Of a DNA stretch of 37,751 nucleotides, positions 1-8,900 are shown piece after piece; position 1 is the first letter of the stretch, and each line of letters starts with the position of its first letter. Under the pieces are notes generated by a model. That model saw only the letters and a list, made by a program, of their open reading frames with translations. It did no database searches and was not told the origin of the DNA. Source of the DNA: Chara braunii (taxonomy: Eukaryota > Streptophyta > Charophyceae > Charales > Characeae); contig BFEA01000468.1 of NCBI GenBank assembly GCA_003427395.1, forward strand, positions 1,046,199 to 1,083,949, given 5' to 3'. The position numbers were made by a program, and so were the translations under genes.

Positions 1-6
1 CAAAAG

Positions 7-8
<2 letters not shown>

Positions 9-87
<79 letters not shown>
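9..87. repeat. (GA)n microsatellite at window edge
   Basis: An uninterrupted GA dinucleotide run of about 39 units opens the window. It is one of three long GA/CT tracts here; the others are at 5937-5980 and 11759-11834. Confidence 0.97.
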
Positions 88-90
<3 letters not shown>

Positions 91-165
91 TACATGGAGC
101 CTGTCGAGTACAGCAGGGATGATGCACAAAGGAGGGGCAGCAGAAGAGTCAGGTCGTTATTAACT

Positions 166-313
166 TACCCCTTTGGGCATTTAACGTCGACGTTCCTGGC
201 CGCAATTTCGGCGTTTTTGGAACTGAGATCGGCAAGGTGACCTGATGATTTCGGTTTTAAAAATGCCAAAATTTTGCGACCAAGAACGTCAACGCCAAAT
301 GCCCAAAGGGGTA
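166..313. mobile_element. Foldback (MITE-like) element, 148 bp
   Basis: The left end TACCCCTTTGGGCATTT is mirrored by AAATGCCCAAAGGGGTA at the right end. Similarity continues inward for about 55 bp per arm (ACGTTCCTGG against CCAAGAACGT), leaving a short central spacer. There is no ORF. The structure fits a non-autonomous terminal-inverted-repeat element. I could not define a clean target-site duplication, so the superfamily is open. Confidence 0.7.
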
Positions 314-697
314 TTAGTACCGTATTACCGTATTCATATTATTATTAATTAAACTATTATAAATAAATGGAAACCCCCCACACAATAATCACCACCACCT
401 GCACAGACCACCCTTTTTCAGTTTTTTTTTTTCTTTCTCCGACTTTTTTCCTCTCTTTTTTCTGAAGAAAATGTATCAGGACGATCTTCTTTTTTTACCA
501 CCCTCTTCGCAATTACCTGCCAATCCTTTCAAAATTCAACCTAATCGCACACATCTAAATCAGACTAAATGGCAGTCAAATCACAGCCATACATTTAGCC
601 TTTATCGATCGATCAGAAATTTAGAATACAGCCATGAATTGGAGTAATTGGTTTTTCTAACTTCAAGTTGTTTATTTTCGTATATTACTATATATAT
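314..697. other. Gene-free AT-rich stretch
   Basis: AT-rich DNA with short poly(T) runs and TA-rich segments. No coding signal, RNA gene or inverted repeat was seen. Confidence 0.6.
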
Positions 698-766
698 CGT
701 CACAAACAGAACTGCCCGGTAAAACCTTAGGCAGAGAGAGAGAAGAGGACAACAAACGAGGGGCTA
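698..766 (+). repeat. Dispersed repeat, copy 1 (AGAACTGCCCGGTAAA unit)
   Basis: A segment beginning near ATATCGTCACAAA and running through AGAACTGCCCGGTAAA, an AGAG tract and ACAACAAACGAGGGGCT. It recurs at 3083-3122 (partial) and 3140-3208. All copies sit next to TA microsatellite DNA. Confidence 0.75.
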
Positions 767-1387
767 TATATATATATCATCACAAACATATATATGTATA
801 GACCACCTATTTCTATATATAGCTAATAAAATAGCTAATGCAAGTGCTGCCTCAAATTACCATTTGACTGACTGAGAGGGGCTGTTGAAGCCAGCATTAC
901 GCTGCAAGAGCCATGATTTGGAAGTGAGCCGTCATTTGCTCCTCTCTGCCAGAGTGTCTTTCTAGCCGATGGTTATTGCTCGAGTGTCCAAGACCACAGC
1001 TGGCGGGCAGCAATAGACCACGACACTGGAGCATAAATTTTACAATAAAAATAATAATAATAATAATAATAGCGGCAGCGCAGAGCGCTACTCAGACACA
1101 CAGACAGATCACTCGTCTCAGTGTTAAATAAAAGCAATGTGTTCAGGGAGCAGAGGAGCAGGGGAGGAGGATAAGGAGGGGGAAGGGGAGGGGAAGGAGG
1201 AGGTGCAAGAGTAGGAAGAGGAGAGGAGGAGGAGAGGAGGAGGAGAAAGAGGACGAGGAGGAGGAGAGGGAGAGGAGGAGAAGGAGGAGGAGGAGGAGGA
1301 GGAATCTATCTTCTGGGGTCTTAAATATGTTAAAAAACGCACAGTGTGCCCCAAATTACACGGTTCGCTACTATGCCTCTGTAGCGG
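767..1387. other. Gene-free stretch with GGA-rich purine tract
   Basis: TA-rich DNA up to about 840, then unremarkable sequence, a short (AAT)n at 1048-1070, and a GGA/GGAGAGG purine tract at about 1144-1304. The Ser/Pro-rich open frames on the minus strand across this tract are products of the simple repeat and are not called as genes. Confidence 0.6.
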
Positions 1388-1498
1388 CTACCTTCTTCCC
1401 CCGAATACAACGTACCGTCATTATAGCTTTATTTAGACTGGAACATACCCCTAATACAGCTATAATGACCGTACGTTGTATTCGGGGGAAGAAGGTAG
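1388..1498. mobile_element. 111-bp palindromic element (CTACCTTCTTC family), best copy
   Basis: The element starts CTACCTTCTTCCCCCGAATA and ends with its reverse complement. The arms match for about 45 bp with one clear mismatch, leaving a spacer of about 20 bp. Related copies lie at 6350-6453, 22557-22667 (also exactly 111 bp), 26270-26388, 31340-31470 and 31484-31650, with a one-arm fragment near 24329. There is no ORF, so it is non-autonomous. A target duplication is not evident. Confidence 0.8.
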
Positions 1499-2233
1499 GG
1501 TGGTGAGGAGCGATAATCACTAAAAACTGGGAGCAGAAGGGACCTCAGCAGGAAGTTGCACCCATATACAAGCAGGCTGCGCTTTCGACGTACCGGCCTG
1601 GTTGTGGTTCGATTCATTCAGGAGTCAAAAGTGTCGGCTTGAGAAAATAGGGTCCCTCTAATGGCGTCTGAGGTGGTGAGATTTCCACCTCCGAGGGCGG
1701 CGGGGGAAGGGGGAGAGGGAGGGTAGGAGAGGAGGGACAAAACTGGCACTGGAAGGAGGGGCAGGAGGGTGCAAATGATGGTTTTCAAACAGAGGAGGAC
1801 AACTAGTAATGATTACCAGACAGCAGCAGGTGCTTTGCTCAGTCTCCTCTCTATCACTTCGCAAAAAAGTGGGCAAACAAAGGTTGTACAGATGCCCAAT
1901 TTGGTGCTAGGTGCTTTGCGTTTTTTTTTTTTTTTTCTGTCCAACAGCCAACAACAGATTCACCCTCATCCGTATTTGATATTTTCTCAAAAAAAAAAAA
2001 AAAAAGATCACTCTGCAATCTTCCTGGATGAGAGGATGAGGGTGAATGGACCAAACAAAATGGCCTCCACAAGGCCGAGTTGCCAATGCACGCCACAGGA
2101 CTTTTGGTGTATAATATCTTCTCAGAAGAAGGGGAAAAAAAAAAAAAAAAAAAAAAACAAAAAAAAAACAGATGACCCTGCACAACCAGATGACAAGCCA
2201 AAAGGTTTTGGAGTGTGCCTAAAGTTTCTTGAA
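1499..2233. other. Gene-free stretch with poly(T)/poly(A) runs
   Basis: No gene is supported. Homopolymer runs lie near 1921-1936 (T), 1989-2005 (A) and 2138-2170 (A, interrupted). Open frames crossing these runs give only poly-Lys or poly-Phe. Confidence 0.6.
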
Positions 2234-2366
2234 GTCCCTTTCGAAAGGGACTCCGTTAAAATTGGAACGATACAGAGAAAGAGAAGATTAACATTGGGCC
2301 CCTGCGCAAGGATGACAAACATAAATTGAGAAATGATCTAAATTAAAAAAAAAAAAAAAAAAAAAA
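2234..2366 (+). pseudogene. U6 snRNA retrocopy 1 with poly(A) tail
   Basis: The segment 2234-2344 follows plant U6 snRNA along its length: a 5' stem-loop starting GTCCCTT, AAAATTGGAACGATACAGAG, GAAGATTA, the CCCCTGCGCAAGGATGACA core, then an AAATTGAGAAATGATC 3' part. It has a small insertion after ACAGAG and changes around the AGATTAGCATGG region. A genuine U6 gene ends in a T run; this copy is followed by about 22 A (2345-2366), as expected of LINE-mediated retroposition. I see no clear target duplication, no upstream element was recognised, and function is unlikely. Confidence 0.85.
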
Positions 2367-2483
2367 TACTGTGGCCACGACGGACTACCGTAGTGCATGC
2401 TGTTTTTCTTTCCGTTTTCAATTTATTTATTTTTTTCTAACTTTTAGTCAGAAATGAAAGTGTGCAAAAAGTGTGACCTATGT

Positions 2484-2765
2484 GAGTCAGTAGTCCCTGT
2501 AGACAAGGAAAACTGAATTCCCAACGCAATGATGAGTCAGTAGTCCCTGGGGCGTGGTCCCACTAGCAAACAGGATCGGATCGAATGCCTGAATCTGGAC
2601 GAGTTTATGGAGAAGTGCAGGAAATCGAGATTGAACTGCTTTTCTGCATCTCTGCATAAAACACATCCAGATTCAGGAGCTCGATCCTATCCTTTTTGCT
2701 ACTGGGACCTCGGCCCTGTAGACAAGGAAGACTGAATTCCCAACGCAATGAGTGATGAGCGATCC
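2484..2765. repeat. 50-bp tandem duplication, second copy split by a foldback element
   Basis: The unit beginning GAGTCAGTAGTCCCTG at 2484 repeats at 2534. The second copy is interrupted after CCCTG (2549) by the element at 2550-2715 and resumes CTGTAGACAAGG at 2716. The first copy therefore preserves the uninterrupted target sequence. Confidence 0.8.
2550..2715. mobile_element. Foldback element, CNG-flanked family, copy A
   Basis: The left end GGGCGTGGTCCCACTAGCA mirrors the right end TGCTACTGGGACCTCGGCC. The inner arms also mirror each other (CCTGAATCTGGACG against CATCCAGATTCAGG, then GTGCAG/CTGCAT). The centre is about AAATCGAGATTGAAC. The flanks are CTG (2547-2549) and CTG (2716-2718), a 3-bp target duplication. 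There is no ORF. Relatives: 6542-6707, 6812-6972, 33312-33475, 34187-34281, and partial copies at 6102-6270 and 32184-32297. Confidence 0.85.
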
Positions 2766-2812
2766 CCTTGCATCAGTGGCTACGTTGGGAGATCCTCTTT
2801 TGTATGGACAAG

Positions 2813-2826
2813 AAAGTGTGCATCCG

Positions 2827-2857
<31 letters not shown>

Positions 2858-2866
2858 GTGCATCCG
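2813..2866. mobile_element. Poly(A) insertion flanked by 14-bp direct repeats
   Basis: AAAGTGTGCATCCG occurs on both sides of a pure A run of about 29 nt, with nothing else between the copies. This looks like a retroposition product that retained only its tail. Confidence 0.7.
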
Positions 2867-3066
2867 TGTCTACACATGAACTTTTTTCCCCTTTTCTATT
2901 TCTATCGATGGACATGGACATTTTGGTCCTTTTCTTATTTTTCTTGACCATGGGTGGACTTCAAATTTTAGGCACAAAAAAACAAAAACACTGGAGGCAG
3001 GAAAACAAAGCTTTCGTTCAGAAAAGAAAATCACTTTCCCATCATCAAATTCTGACAAGTCAGAAA

Positions 3067-3208
3067 ATATATATATATATATATCGTCACAAATAGAACT
3101 GCCCGGTAAACCGTAGGCAGAGATATATATATATATATATCGTCACAAATAGAACTGCCCGGTAAACCGTAGGCAGAGAGAGAGAAGAGGACAACAAACG
3201 AGGGGCTG
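3067..3208 (+). repeat. Dispersed repeat copies 2 and 3, in tandem, with TA microsatellite
   Basis: A TA run leads into ATCGTCACAAATAGAACTGC; this whole unit repeats with a period of about 57 bp (3083 and 3140). The second copy extends through the AGAG tract and ACAACAAACGAGGGGCT, as in 698-766. Confidence 0.8.
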
Positions 3209-4399
3209 TGACAAACTGTTTCGTCGGAGTTATATATCGTCATATATCGTATATAAGTCCTTTTTATTTCCTTGTCTGACAAATATATATATTCCGCTAT
3301 TCTTATAACATTTGCACGAAAAGAAAAGAAAAGAAAAAAAAAAGAAAAAAAAGATAAAGAGGCTCTTTTTCCTTTTCTTTTCTTTTCTTTTCTTTTCGTC
3401 CAAGTTCATAGTATAGCCCTCAAAACATGAGCTCCCCCCTTCCAATAATAATAATGGCTGTACAAGTATCACTGACTTCCCTCTACCACGATCATATCAA
3501 CCCGATCGCCATTCCGTCAGACATATCACGACCACTTCATAAAGCATCCTTCCTCCGTTCCGACGACGACTCGACGACTCCTATGCGTCTTCTATGAGTC
3601 CTATGAGTCCTCAATGAGTCCTCAATGAGTCCTTCTCCGATCTATTACGATCCCCCGCCGATCACACAAACGCGTCCTTCTTCCTCCCTTCCCTCACAAC
3701 CTCATCTCACCCACCCAATGACGCGACGCGTTGCACGCTTTACCACTATTTCTTCCAGAGCACCGCCCGCGCCTCATTTGATTCCAGATCTCCATCGGCA
3801 TCCAATTCACTTCACTTCTGCCGCATCTCTTGCTCGGCAGGCAACGGAAAAGCCTCATTCGACAAACAAGATCCTCGCGCAGTCAAACCGACTCTGACAC
3901 CGTTGGATCAAACCCAGCACCACCGTCGGATCAACCCCAGCACACCATCACTTCCCTGACCGATTGACAAGGACACTCCTGAGGTACCTGCTGGACCTCG
4001 AGATCGAAAAGCAGTAGTCGCAAAGGGGGGGGTGAGAGGAGGAGGAGGGGGGGGGAAGGAAATGCGTGCCTGCCACTCCTACAGTCCGCGGAGATTAAAA
4101 AAAAAAAAAAAAAAAAAAAAAAGACGAGAAAAGGCAAACAGAAAAACACTGGGTAGCAGGAACCTTTTTTTTTTTTTTTTTTTTTTTAAAGGAACCATTT
4201 TGAAGCTCGCCGCATCAGGCGGTTTTTCCACTGAACACATCATCTAGTACCCTCAGGTTGTACGCCTCTCTCCGAGACCTCTGCCGCTTGGTCGTCTTTT
4301 TTCGTGCCCGCCCCACGCCTCGGCACGAAAAAAGCGATAAGCGATAATAAATGAATGGCGGCACACGCACGTCACGTGCACGAACGGATTTCGAACGCG
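3209..4399. other. Gene-free stretch; short repeats and homopolymers
   Basis: Contains an AAAAG/TTTTC inverted purine/pyrimidine pair near 3318-3400, a short repeated motif CTATGAGTCCT at about 3590-3630, poly(A) at 4097-4122, and poly(T) at 4165-4187 flanked by AGGAACC on both sides. A 90-codon Pro/Ser-rich open frame at 3625-3897 has no recognisable domain and is not called. Confidence 0.55.
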
Positions 4400-4505
4400 G
4401 CGTCAATTTGACACTGTGTGACACTGTGTGAAACTGTGCGGCGTCAATTAGAAACTATGTGACACTGTGTGACACTGTGTGAAACTGTGTGACACTGTGT
4501 GAAAA
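4400..4505. repeat. 10-bp minisatellite (GTGACACTGT)n
   Basis: About ten units of GTGACACTGT/GTGAAACTGT. A GCGTCAATT-containing segment recurs at 4399 and 4441, showing a higher-order unit of about 42 bp within the array. Confidence 0.9.
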
Positions 4506-5019
4506 TCATCGGAGACTGCGGAAACACTTCAGAAAAAAGAAACGAAATACAGTAAGAAATAAGAAAACGCCTCAGAGTCTCTACAAGTCGGTCGGACTCC
4601 CTAATCATATATTCCATTTTTTTCATGTCGTTCATTTTCATTTCCCTTCTACAGCCGACCGCCGCTTTCGTATCCCGACGATATACGCACACCCCTGATT
4701 TAACACAAACAGGAGGCAAAGAGAATTGAACCGTCGATCGTCTTACAAACCGTACGAGGAGGAAGTGTCCGTACGAGGAGGAAGTGCGGAAGAATGGCGC
4801 GCAGCGCAATATTCTCCTTAAAAAAAGGAACCGATCGAGCCTTTGATTGATGCACGACTGTTTGAGATTTTTCCCAAACTGTTTGGTAGATTCCCACACT
4901 CATATCGCCGCTCAATCCTCGGCGACAAGGTCGAAACGCACTCCCTATCAAATCAAGGCATAGCAACAAAATGATGAGAGCTTCGCGATCCGCTGCTCCC
5001 TTAACCAGCAGTCTCATCA
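4506..5019. other. 3' flank of the DUF4360-like gene
   Basis: No independent gene is supported. A short tandem (CGTACGAGGAGGAAGTG twice) lies at about 4750-4787. On the minus strand this is the region downstream of the stop codon at 5020. I could not pick out a confident polyadenylation signal. Confidence 0.5.
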
Positions 5020-5865
5020 TCATCGGGCGGAGCACTGTCTCCACTTCAAGAAGAACTTCTGCTTCTCGATGGACAGCACGCCCCGAACCCCACGCCCTCG
5101 CACACGTGCGGCCACGTTGATCTGAAGGCTCCTCTCGTTGCTGCACGGAGACCAACAAAGCGGCTCCTCGAAAGTCCTATTGCCCGTCTGGAACCTCTCC
5201 TTCTTAGGACCGTCGATTGAGATCTCCGGAACGGCACAGTTCTTCCCTACACCCTGAAAGTAGTAGTACACGTCCTCAATCCCGGTCGCCCCACCATCTA
5301 GGTCGATCGACCCCTCCAACTCCGCAGAGGCGAGGGCATAGCTCCATCCAGCAGGGTAAGTCATGACTACGCTGTAATGACAGTTCTTCCGTGAGTCGGA
5401 GAGAGAAGCGCCGGGTCCCGACTTGGCAATGATCTTCACATCGCTATCGTCCGGGATGGGAGAGAGAGATTTTGCGTCTTTCGACAAGACCCCTTTCACA
5501 GCGCCAGGTCCGCATCCGGATCCCGCGTACTTGACCTCCTCGAGTACAACGAGGGTAGGGTCGGGATACGGGCCGCTATCCCCACCGTCGAGACCGTCGC
5601 CTTCTTCCGCGCCCTGACCCTGATGAGAGATTGGGTATCCCGCCCCGGCGTAAGGCAATGACGCGTCCTTCATATCGCCCATTTTTTCGTGGCTCTTACG
5701 GATACCCTCGGTCTTCCTTTCTTGTATAAAGGATAATAACAAAAGGGCGCCACCGAGCGCCATCACCAACACTGCGATCTTGATGATGAGATCGTGGAGC
5801 GGCTTCCGCCGTGGATCTACGGCGAACAACGGCGGACGGACGGTCGGCAACATCATGCCATCCAT
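5020..5865 (-). CDS. DUF4360-like protein with N-terminal membrane anchor
   Basis: This 281-residue single-exon frame is the only convincing intact gene. Residues 1-25 are short and basic near the membrane (RRKPLH). Residues about 26-47 form one strongly hydrophobic segment (AVLVMALGGALLLLSFI), best read as a signal anchor that leaves the C-terminal part outside the cytosol. Residues 48-107 are a Gly/Asp-rich linker. Residues about 108-278 match my knowledge of DUF4360: VKYAGSGCGPGAV, the hallmark LSDSRKNC, YPAGWSYALAS, a YYYFQG strand, LCWSPCSNERSLQIN and a final FFLKWRQC. Six cysteines (118, 162, 210, 237, 241, 278) suit an oxidising compartment. Family members are typically small secreted proteins of unknown function, so the membrane anchor is notable. 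Start: ATG at 5865 is the first ATG after an in-frame TAG. The DNA upstream carries a CT-rich tract (5937-5980). No frameshift or stop interrupts the frame, unlike other coding remnants nearby. No function should be assumed beyond family membership. Confidence 0.78.
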   Translation of the reverse strand: MDGMMLPTVRPPLFAVDPRRKPLHDLIIKIAVLVMALGGALLLLSFIQERKTEGIRKSHEKMGDMKDASLPYAGAGYPISHQGQGAEEGDGLDGGDSGPYPDPTLVVLEEVKYAGSGCGPGAVKGVLSKDAKSLSPIPDDSDVKIIAKSGPGASLSDSRKNCHYSVVMTYPAGWSYALASAELEGSIDLDGGATGIEDVYYYFQGVGKNCAVPEISIDGPKKERFQTGNRTFEEPLCWSPCSNERSLQINVAARVRGRGVRGVLSIEKQKFFLKWRQCSAR

Positions 5866-5936
5866 CGTGATGGCGCTGGGTTGAGCTATGGTAGCCAGCG
5901 AGAAGTTCTACGGCCAGAGCAGCGACCGCAGCACAC

Positions 5937-5973
<37 letters not shown>

Positions 5974-5980
5974 AGAGAGA
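5937..5980. repeat. GA/CT tract upstream of the DUF4360-like gene
   Basis: A GA run with one break lies 72-115 bp upstream of the ATG. On the coding strand it is a CT tract, a common feature of plant 5' leaders and core promoters. A regulatory role is inference. Confidence 0.9.
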
Positions 5981-6101
5981 TGCGACACACAGCAACAGGG
6001 CAGCGGAAAATGGCGAAACGAGCAGGCACGCGCAACGGTAGACAAACATGACCCACCCTCGATGGCTGAAAAGGCCGTAGAATAAAAAGTGAATAAACTA
6101 A

Positions 6102-6270
6102 GGGCCAGACCCCTCTGGCAAAGAGGATTGGAATAAGTGAGTGTGTCTGAACTAGGACATGCTCCACGCAGAGATGCAGAAAAGCAGAGCAATTACAGTT
6201 TCTTGCACCCATCCACAAACACGACCACATTCAGACACTTATTTCCAATCGTTTTTTGCAATGCCAACGG
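6102..6270. mobile_element. Degenerate copy of the CNG-flanked foldback family
   Basis: Recognisable parts are GGCAAAGAGGATTGGA, GCAGAGATGCAGAAAAGCAG, CATCCACAAACACGACC and ACATTCAGAC. Both termini are worn and no target duplication is visible. Confidence 0.6.
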
Positions 6271-6349
6271 CATCTCGCCCTAAGCCAGCGGGAAAGGACC
6301 CAGCCAGCCAAAAATAGTAGTAGCTGCATTCAAGGTCCCGGTGGCTGTG

Positions 6350-6453
6350 TGCACCCCCGAACACAACGCACCCTTATTTTGGCTGTATCTGGCCGGAAAT
6401 ACAGCTTGTATGCATTCATTTTTAGGGTGGGTTATGTTCGGGGGAAGGCGGTA
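6350..6453. mobile_element. 111-bp palindromic family, diverged copy
   Basis: CCCCCGAACACAACGCACCC at the left is mirrored by GGGTGGGTTATGTTCGGGGG at the right, ending in GGCGGTAG. The centre differs from the 1388-1498 copy (TGTATCTGGCCGGAAATACA). Confidence 0.7.
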
Positions 6454-6541
6454 GGGCCTTGGATGTACTGGCCCGCCCGTGCCGCAGCCACCCTCCCCAA
6501 GTGGTGGCGGCCTGCGTACGTCTTCTTCGCCCATGTACCTG

Positions 6542-6764
6542 CGGCATGATCCCACTAGCAAAGAGGATCGGATAGAATACCTGAATCTGGACGAGGTTAT
6601 GGAGATGTGCAGGAAATCGAGATTGAACTGCTTTTCTGCATCTCTGCTTGAAACACATCCAGATTCAGGAGCTTGATCCAATCGTTTTTGCTAGTGGGAC
6701 CTCGGCCCTGGTCACAGGAGCTATTCCAATCCTTTTTGCTAGTGGGACCTCGGCCCTGGTCACT
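6542..6764. mobile_element. CNG-flanked foldback, copy B, with duplicated right end
   Basis: The element spans 6542-6707 (166 bp), starting CGGCATGATCCCACTAGCA and ending TGCTAGTGGGACCTCGGCC, with CTG at 6539-6541 and 6708-6710. The last 48 bp or so (CCAATCNTTTTTGCTAGTGG through CTCGGCCCTGGTCAC) are repeated immediately afterwards at 6717-6764, giving an extra terminal arm. Confidence 0.82.
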
Positions 6765-6811
6765 GTTACTATTTCAACGTACGTTCAACGTACCGGCCTG
6801 CCTGCTCCCTG

Positions 6812-6972
6812 GGGCCAAGTCCCACTACTGTAGCAGCGTTGAGTTTCCTCAATCTGGACGTCTTTGTGGAGATGTGCGGTTGAGAAAACTCAACGCCGTT
6901 TCTGCACATCTCCACAAACGCGACCAGATTACGGCGTTGAGGAAAATCAACGCTGCTAGTGGGACCTGACCC
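6812..6972. mobile_element. CNG-flanked foldback, copy C (GTTGAG subfamily)
   Basis: The ends are GGGCCAAGTCCCACTA and CTAGTGGGACCTGACCC. The inner arms are AGCAGCGTTGAGTTTCCTCA and its mirror, then GTGGAGATGTGC/GCACATCTCCAC. CTG flanks both sides (6809-6811 and 6973-6975). It is closest to copy D at 33312-33475. Confidence 0.85.
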
Positions 6973-7005
6973 CTGTTCTATACGTATTCTTCGATGGGAG
7001 ACTTC

Positions 7006-7060
7006 AAAATTGCCTTCCGAAAAAAAAAGAAAAAAAGAAAAAATTGCCTTCCGAAAAAAA
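7006..7060. mobile_element. A-rich insertion flanked by 14-bp direct repeats
   Basis: AAAATTGCCTTCCG at 7006-7019 and 7040-7053 brackets an A-rich stretch with two G interruptions. A second A-rich stretch follows the right copy. Confidence 0.65.
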
Positions 7061-7524
7061 AAAGAAAGTCGTTCAGGTCAAGAAATGGCTTGTTTTCGTC
7101 ACCCTCGCTCTTATCCGGTTGTGTGATGATTGCCGCCTAACTCTCAATCAATAAAAGGCCGTCATGCTCTCGGGGTCATTTGCAGGTCGTGGATGGGGCG
7201 TGGTCTAGAACAGCGACAGTCGGCTCCAGTAGGTTTCAGCGAAGAGAGCAGATGCAGCCATGTGGCCGTTACATAGTCTTTGCGTCCATCCTCCCATCAA
7301 AACAAAAATGGCGTGTTCTGTTCTTCTTGGGTGAAATCGCGACTGGGTACTAAGGAGGCCCTGCACCCTTTGCCATCCCAGTGGCAGCACAGGGTGGGGG
7401 CGGAGGTGGCCTCCAGCCCTGATGGTTCACGTAAGCTCTGTAGGTTTGAGAGGACTAAAATGAGGAAAAGGGCCTAAGGCTCGTGCTCCACAGGCGTTCT
7501 TCGGAGAGTTTCCCCTTCCCCTTA
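7061..7524. other. Gene-free stretch
   Basis: No gene, RNA or repeat structure was recognised. Short open frames on both strands lack any known motif. Confidence 0.5.
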
Positions 7525-7950
7525 AACCACCAGTACCTTTCCCAGCCAAAAGGGCCCCACTCTGCCTCCGGAGGCGACCAGATGTCCCCGCCGAGCCTGC
7601 GGCCCATAGCTGGGAAAGGTACTGGCTGGGAAAGGTACTGGCGGTTTTAAATTAAACCTCCAGTACTTACTTGGCCCATACATCGGCCGCGGGGCGTTGC
7701 GGTTAACGACCCACACCTTCCGGAGGCTCGGGGTACCGAGCCTCAAAGGCTGGCGCCGCCAGCCAAAACAAGTTTTATTTGTTGCCCTGGCGCCCCACAA
7801 CTTCCGGAGGCTCGGGGTACCGAGCCTCAAAGGCTGGCGCCGCCAGCCAAAACAAGTTTTATTTGTTGCTCTGGCGGGTGGGCGGCCAAACGACGCGCAG
7901 CCCGTTTTCAGGCTCGGCATCGATAGCTGGGCCAAGTACTGGTGGTTTGG
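7525..7950. repeat. Composite foldback region with 84-bp tandem of double hairpins
   Basis: AAACCACCAGTACCT near 7526 is mirrored by AGTACTGGTGGTTT at about 7933-7946. Inside is a tandem duplication (7717-7800 and 7801-7884). Each unit holds two perfect hairpins, GAGGCTCGGGGTACCGAGCC and GGCTGGCGCCGCCAGCC, followed by AAAACAAGTTTTATTTGTTG. A related GGCTGGCAGGGCCAGCC hairpin beside another AAACCACCAGTACCT lies at 22730-22930, so this is a dispersed family. A long frame through it simply reads the tandem. Confidence 0.75.
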
Positions 7951-8299
7951 TTCAAGTACGGCGCTGAATTCGTAATGATCTGTGAGGCTCCACTGCCCAC
8001 AGATTTGGTCGCTCTTTGGAAACTTGTCCAGCCCCGACACTGGCATCTGAGGGGCCGTAGCAGATCGGATGGCATCAGTGCAGTCGCAGTAATGGGAGGC
8101 AGTAATGGGAGCATCCGGCTAGGACAGGCCTTCAGCCTACGCAACGTGACTAGTAAGGGACAGTACCGTAAGCTTGCAAAAATCCTTTGACAAAAATCCG
8201 TGGCACCCAGCCCCCTCGAATCATTTGCAACCAGATGGCAGGTGTCTGAAGCCCTAATTTGAGACAATGAAAGCAGAATTTGTTAGGGGGAAGGATTGG
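7951..8299. other. Gene-free stretch
   Basis: Only a small internal repeat (CAGTAATGGGAG, about 8086-8112) was seen. No coding domain was recognised. Confidence 0.5.
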
Positions 8300-8465
8300 A
8301 AAATGGTGCCAGAGAACCAAGCCTGTGTGGCTGAATGGTATATGCTACTATGCACATCTAACTAACTGTTGATGAACAGATCATGAGCTCAAATCCCAAA
8401 GTGGATACAGTAATGTCAGGGGCTACTCCCTTTTAAGAAAAAGAAAAGGAAAAAGAAGAGAAGTG
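8300..8465 (+). mobile_element. tRNA-derived SINE-like element
   Basis: A polymerase III A-box-like TGGCTGAATGG (about 8328) is followed about 55 nt later by a B-box-like GAGCTCAAATCCC (about 8384). The segment runs into an A-rich tail (AAGAAAAAGAAAAGG, 8436-8463). The order head, body, A-rich tail fits a tRNA-derived SINE. No full cloverleaf can be drawn, so it is not a tRNA gene. No target duplication was identified. Confidence 0.5.
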
Positions 8466-8521
8466 TCAGAGACTCAGAGAAAAATAATGATGACTGGGAA
8501 GTTCTTCTTCTTCTCTTCTTT

Positions 8522-8653
8522 TGATTTTTTATTTTTTGTTCATTTTTAAAATTTTGGATCATTTCTTGATTTGTGCTGTCCTCCTTGCGCAGTGGCCAGG
8601 CTAATTACCCCTCTCTGTATCATTCCAATTTTAACCAATGCCCCCTGAAGGAC
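8522..8653 (-). pseudogene. U6 snRNA retrocopy 2, full length with A-rich tail
   Basis: Read on the minus strand from 8653: GTCCTTCAGG, TTAAAATTGGAATGATACAG, a changed middle (GGGGTAATTAGCCTGGCC), GCGCAAGGAGGACAGCAC, then AAATCAAGAAATGATCCAAA to about 8550. That is 104 nt, about the normal plant U6 length. The 3' end leads into A-rich DNA (8522-8549) rather than a defined T terminator, and core bases are mutated, so it is a retrocopy. Confidence 0.85.
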
Positions 8654-8900
8654 ATTCTCCTCCTCCTCCTCCTCCTCCTCTAACTGTTCATTTCACTTCT
8701 CATCTTATTTTTCTTCTTCTTTTGTGGAACTCCCACTGGGACCTGAACCCATGTTGTCGGACCCATTGGTTTTCCCGACCCTGGAGCTTTTTCGTTTTTT
8801 CTTTTCCTTTTTTTTTTTTCCGGAACATAAAACTCCCAACGATGAACTTGAAGATTCCCAGCGAGCCGTAACACTATTAGGGCTACTCTTAAAATTTTGT
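8654..8900 (-). repeat. CTC microsatellite and possible SINE fragment
   Basis: (CTC)n lies at about 8657-8682. On the minus strand around 8738-8760 there is a B-box-like GGGTTCAGGTCCCA, and further upstream a weak A-box-like CGGCTCGCTGG (about 8855), separated by an A-rich insertion near 8797-8822. This could be a tRNA-type SINE split by an A-rich insert; confidence is low. Confidence 0.3.

Noticed and set aside
1769-2329. 186-codon plus-strand frame
   Set aside because: It is held open by poly(A)/poly(T) runs and reads through the U6 retrocopy.
4700-5158. 152-codon minus-strand frame beside the DUF4360-like gene
   Set aside because: It overlaps the real gene's 3' part in another frame and has no domain.
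7522-8046. 174-codon minus-strand frame with internal repeat
   Set aside because: It reads the 84-bp hairpin tandem, and its period is a multiple of three by chance; no domain was recognised.
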